Translations under genes and position numbers: made by a program
NCBI GenBank assembly: GCA_944474755.1
Contig: OX104112.1
Span: 18,812,273 to 18,876,272 of the forward strand
DNA from: Limnoperna fortunei
Lineage: Eukaryota > Mollusca > Bivalvia > Mytilida > Modiolidae
Reading direction: 5' to 3'
Length of the DNA stretch: 64,000 bases
Notes under the pieces: model-generated
What the model saw: only the letters and a program-made list of their open reading frames with translations
Told to the model about the DNA's origin: nothing
Database searches by the model: none
Shown: piece by piece, positions 63,546 to 64,000 of the stretch
How positions within the stretch are numbered: position 1 is the stretch's first letter
Layout: every line of letters starts with the position of its first letter

Positions 63546-64000
63546 TCTGTATTATTAAACCTCAATTTCATTTACAATGTTAATCTTCCATAGGTCACCG
63601 TGACATGTAAGTACTGTCAGAAAAATACTGTCACCCCCTACCATAGGTACGGAATGTTCGAAAATTATACTGTATCATTCCCGCATGTGCAATAGAAAAA
63701 AACTGTCACCCGCTACCATAGGTACGGAATGGAACAAAAACACAATTGTTGATAGCTCTTTTTCCCTCTTTGTTTATATTAACATAAAGTCAATAAAAAA
63801 AAATCCACCTTCATTTCTGGAACGCTATTTGGGGGTCTGAAAGTTCCATACCTCTTTTAAACTATATCCAAAATTCAGAAAACTGTAATACCTCAAAATT
63901 TTTTTTAAAGCTCTGGAAGCATCACTATCTTTATGGATGAAGTCCGAGAGACCCCCTGAAAACAGGAAATTGCCAATTATTCCACTAGACTAAATTACTC
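63546..64000. other. Non-coding; 70-bp direct repeat
   Basis: ACTGTCACCCCCTACCATAG with GTACGGAATG (63628-63656) recurs as ACTGTCACCCGCTACCATAG with GTACGGAATG (63700-63730). No gene is seen to the end of the window. Confidence 0.45.

Overview
This window is AT-rich, gene-poor eukaryotic DNA. It has no operons or ribosome-binding sites, but it has splice-acceptor-like sites, many microsatellites and homopolymers, long minisatellite arrays and dense nested transposons. The two intact genes are RING-less TRIM-type proteins (B-box, B-box, coiled coil, NHL-like propeller) of the kind expanded in bivalves. Most dispersed repeats also resemble bivalve repeats: a tRNA-headed SINE whose 3' end reads GCTGAAAAATTGCTGAAAGT, and tandem-cored elements starting GCTCACCTGGACC or carrying runs of GTCC. 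A bivalve mollusc, perhaps a mytilid, is the best guess. That placement is recalled knowledge plus inference, not a search result.

Layout: 0-13.6 kb holds dispersed repeats, small MITEs, a decayed MULE transposase (5.5-6.0 kb) and a decayed HTH/integrase-type exon (3.8-4.1 kb). 13.7-14.05 kb is a 31-bp minisatellite (family A). 15.2-15.8 kb is another minisatellite. 20.1-22.0 kb is a three-level nest of elements. 24.2-25.9 kb is TRIM-like gene 1. 27.9-29.6 kb is a Helentron-like element with an internal ~165-bp tandem core. 30.2-34.0 kb is a SINE whose 3' part has expanded into about 105 copies of a 34-bp unit. 34.08-34.63 kb is a 44-bp minisatellite made from a different SINE. 34.7-35.0 kb is repeat D, and 35.0-36.5 kb is the 31-bp satellite C. 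41.3-45.3 kb is family A again, split by a 3.9-kb TA-flanked TIR element. 45.4-47.5 kb is the 31-bp satellite B. 47.9-49.6 kb is a pair of near-identical 448-bp TIR elements. 51.0-52.6 kb holds more tandem-cored elements. 53.9-55.6 kb is TRIM-like gene 2. 56.1-56.3 kb is the same SINE as at 30.2 kb but with about one unit. 58.0-58.3 kb is repeat D again. 59.3-61.3 kb is a TAA-flanked TIR element carrying a LINE fragment and a perfect palindrome, inserted in satellite C, which continues to 63.5 kb.

The main result is that five landmarks recur in the same order and orientation: family A, TRIM gene, SINE-3, repeat D, satellite C. They lie at 13.7-36.5 kb and again at 41.3-63.5 kb. This suggests an old tandem segmental duplication of roughly 23 kb, later reshaped by insertions and by local satellite growth. 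Two of the minisatellites can be traced to SINE bodies in the same window, one with a nearly unexpanded copy for comparison. Several mobile elements landed inside 31-bp satellites and left readable target duplications. Apart from the two TRIM-like genes I see no gene I would defend as functional.
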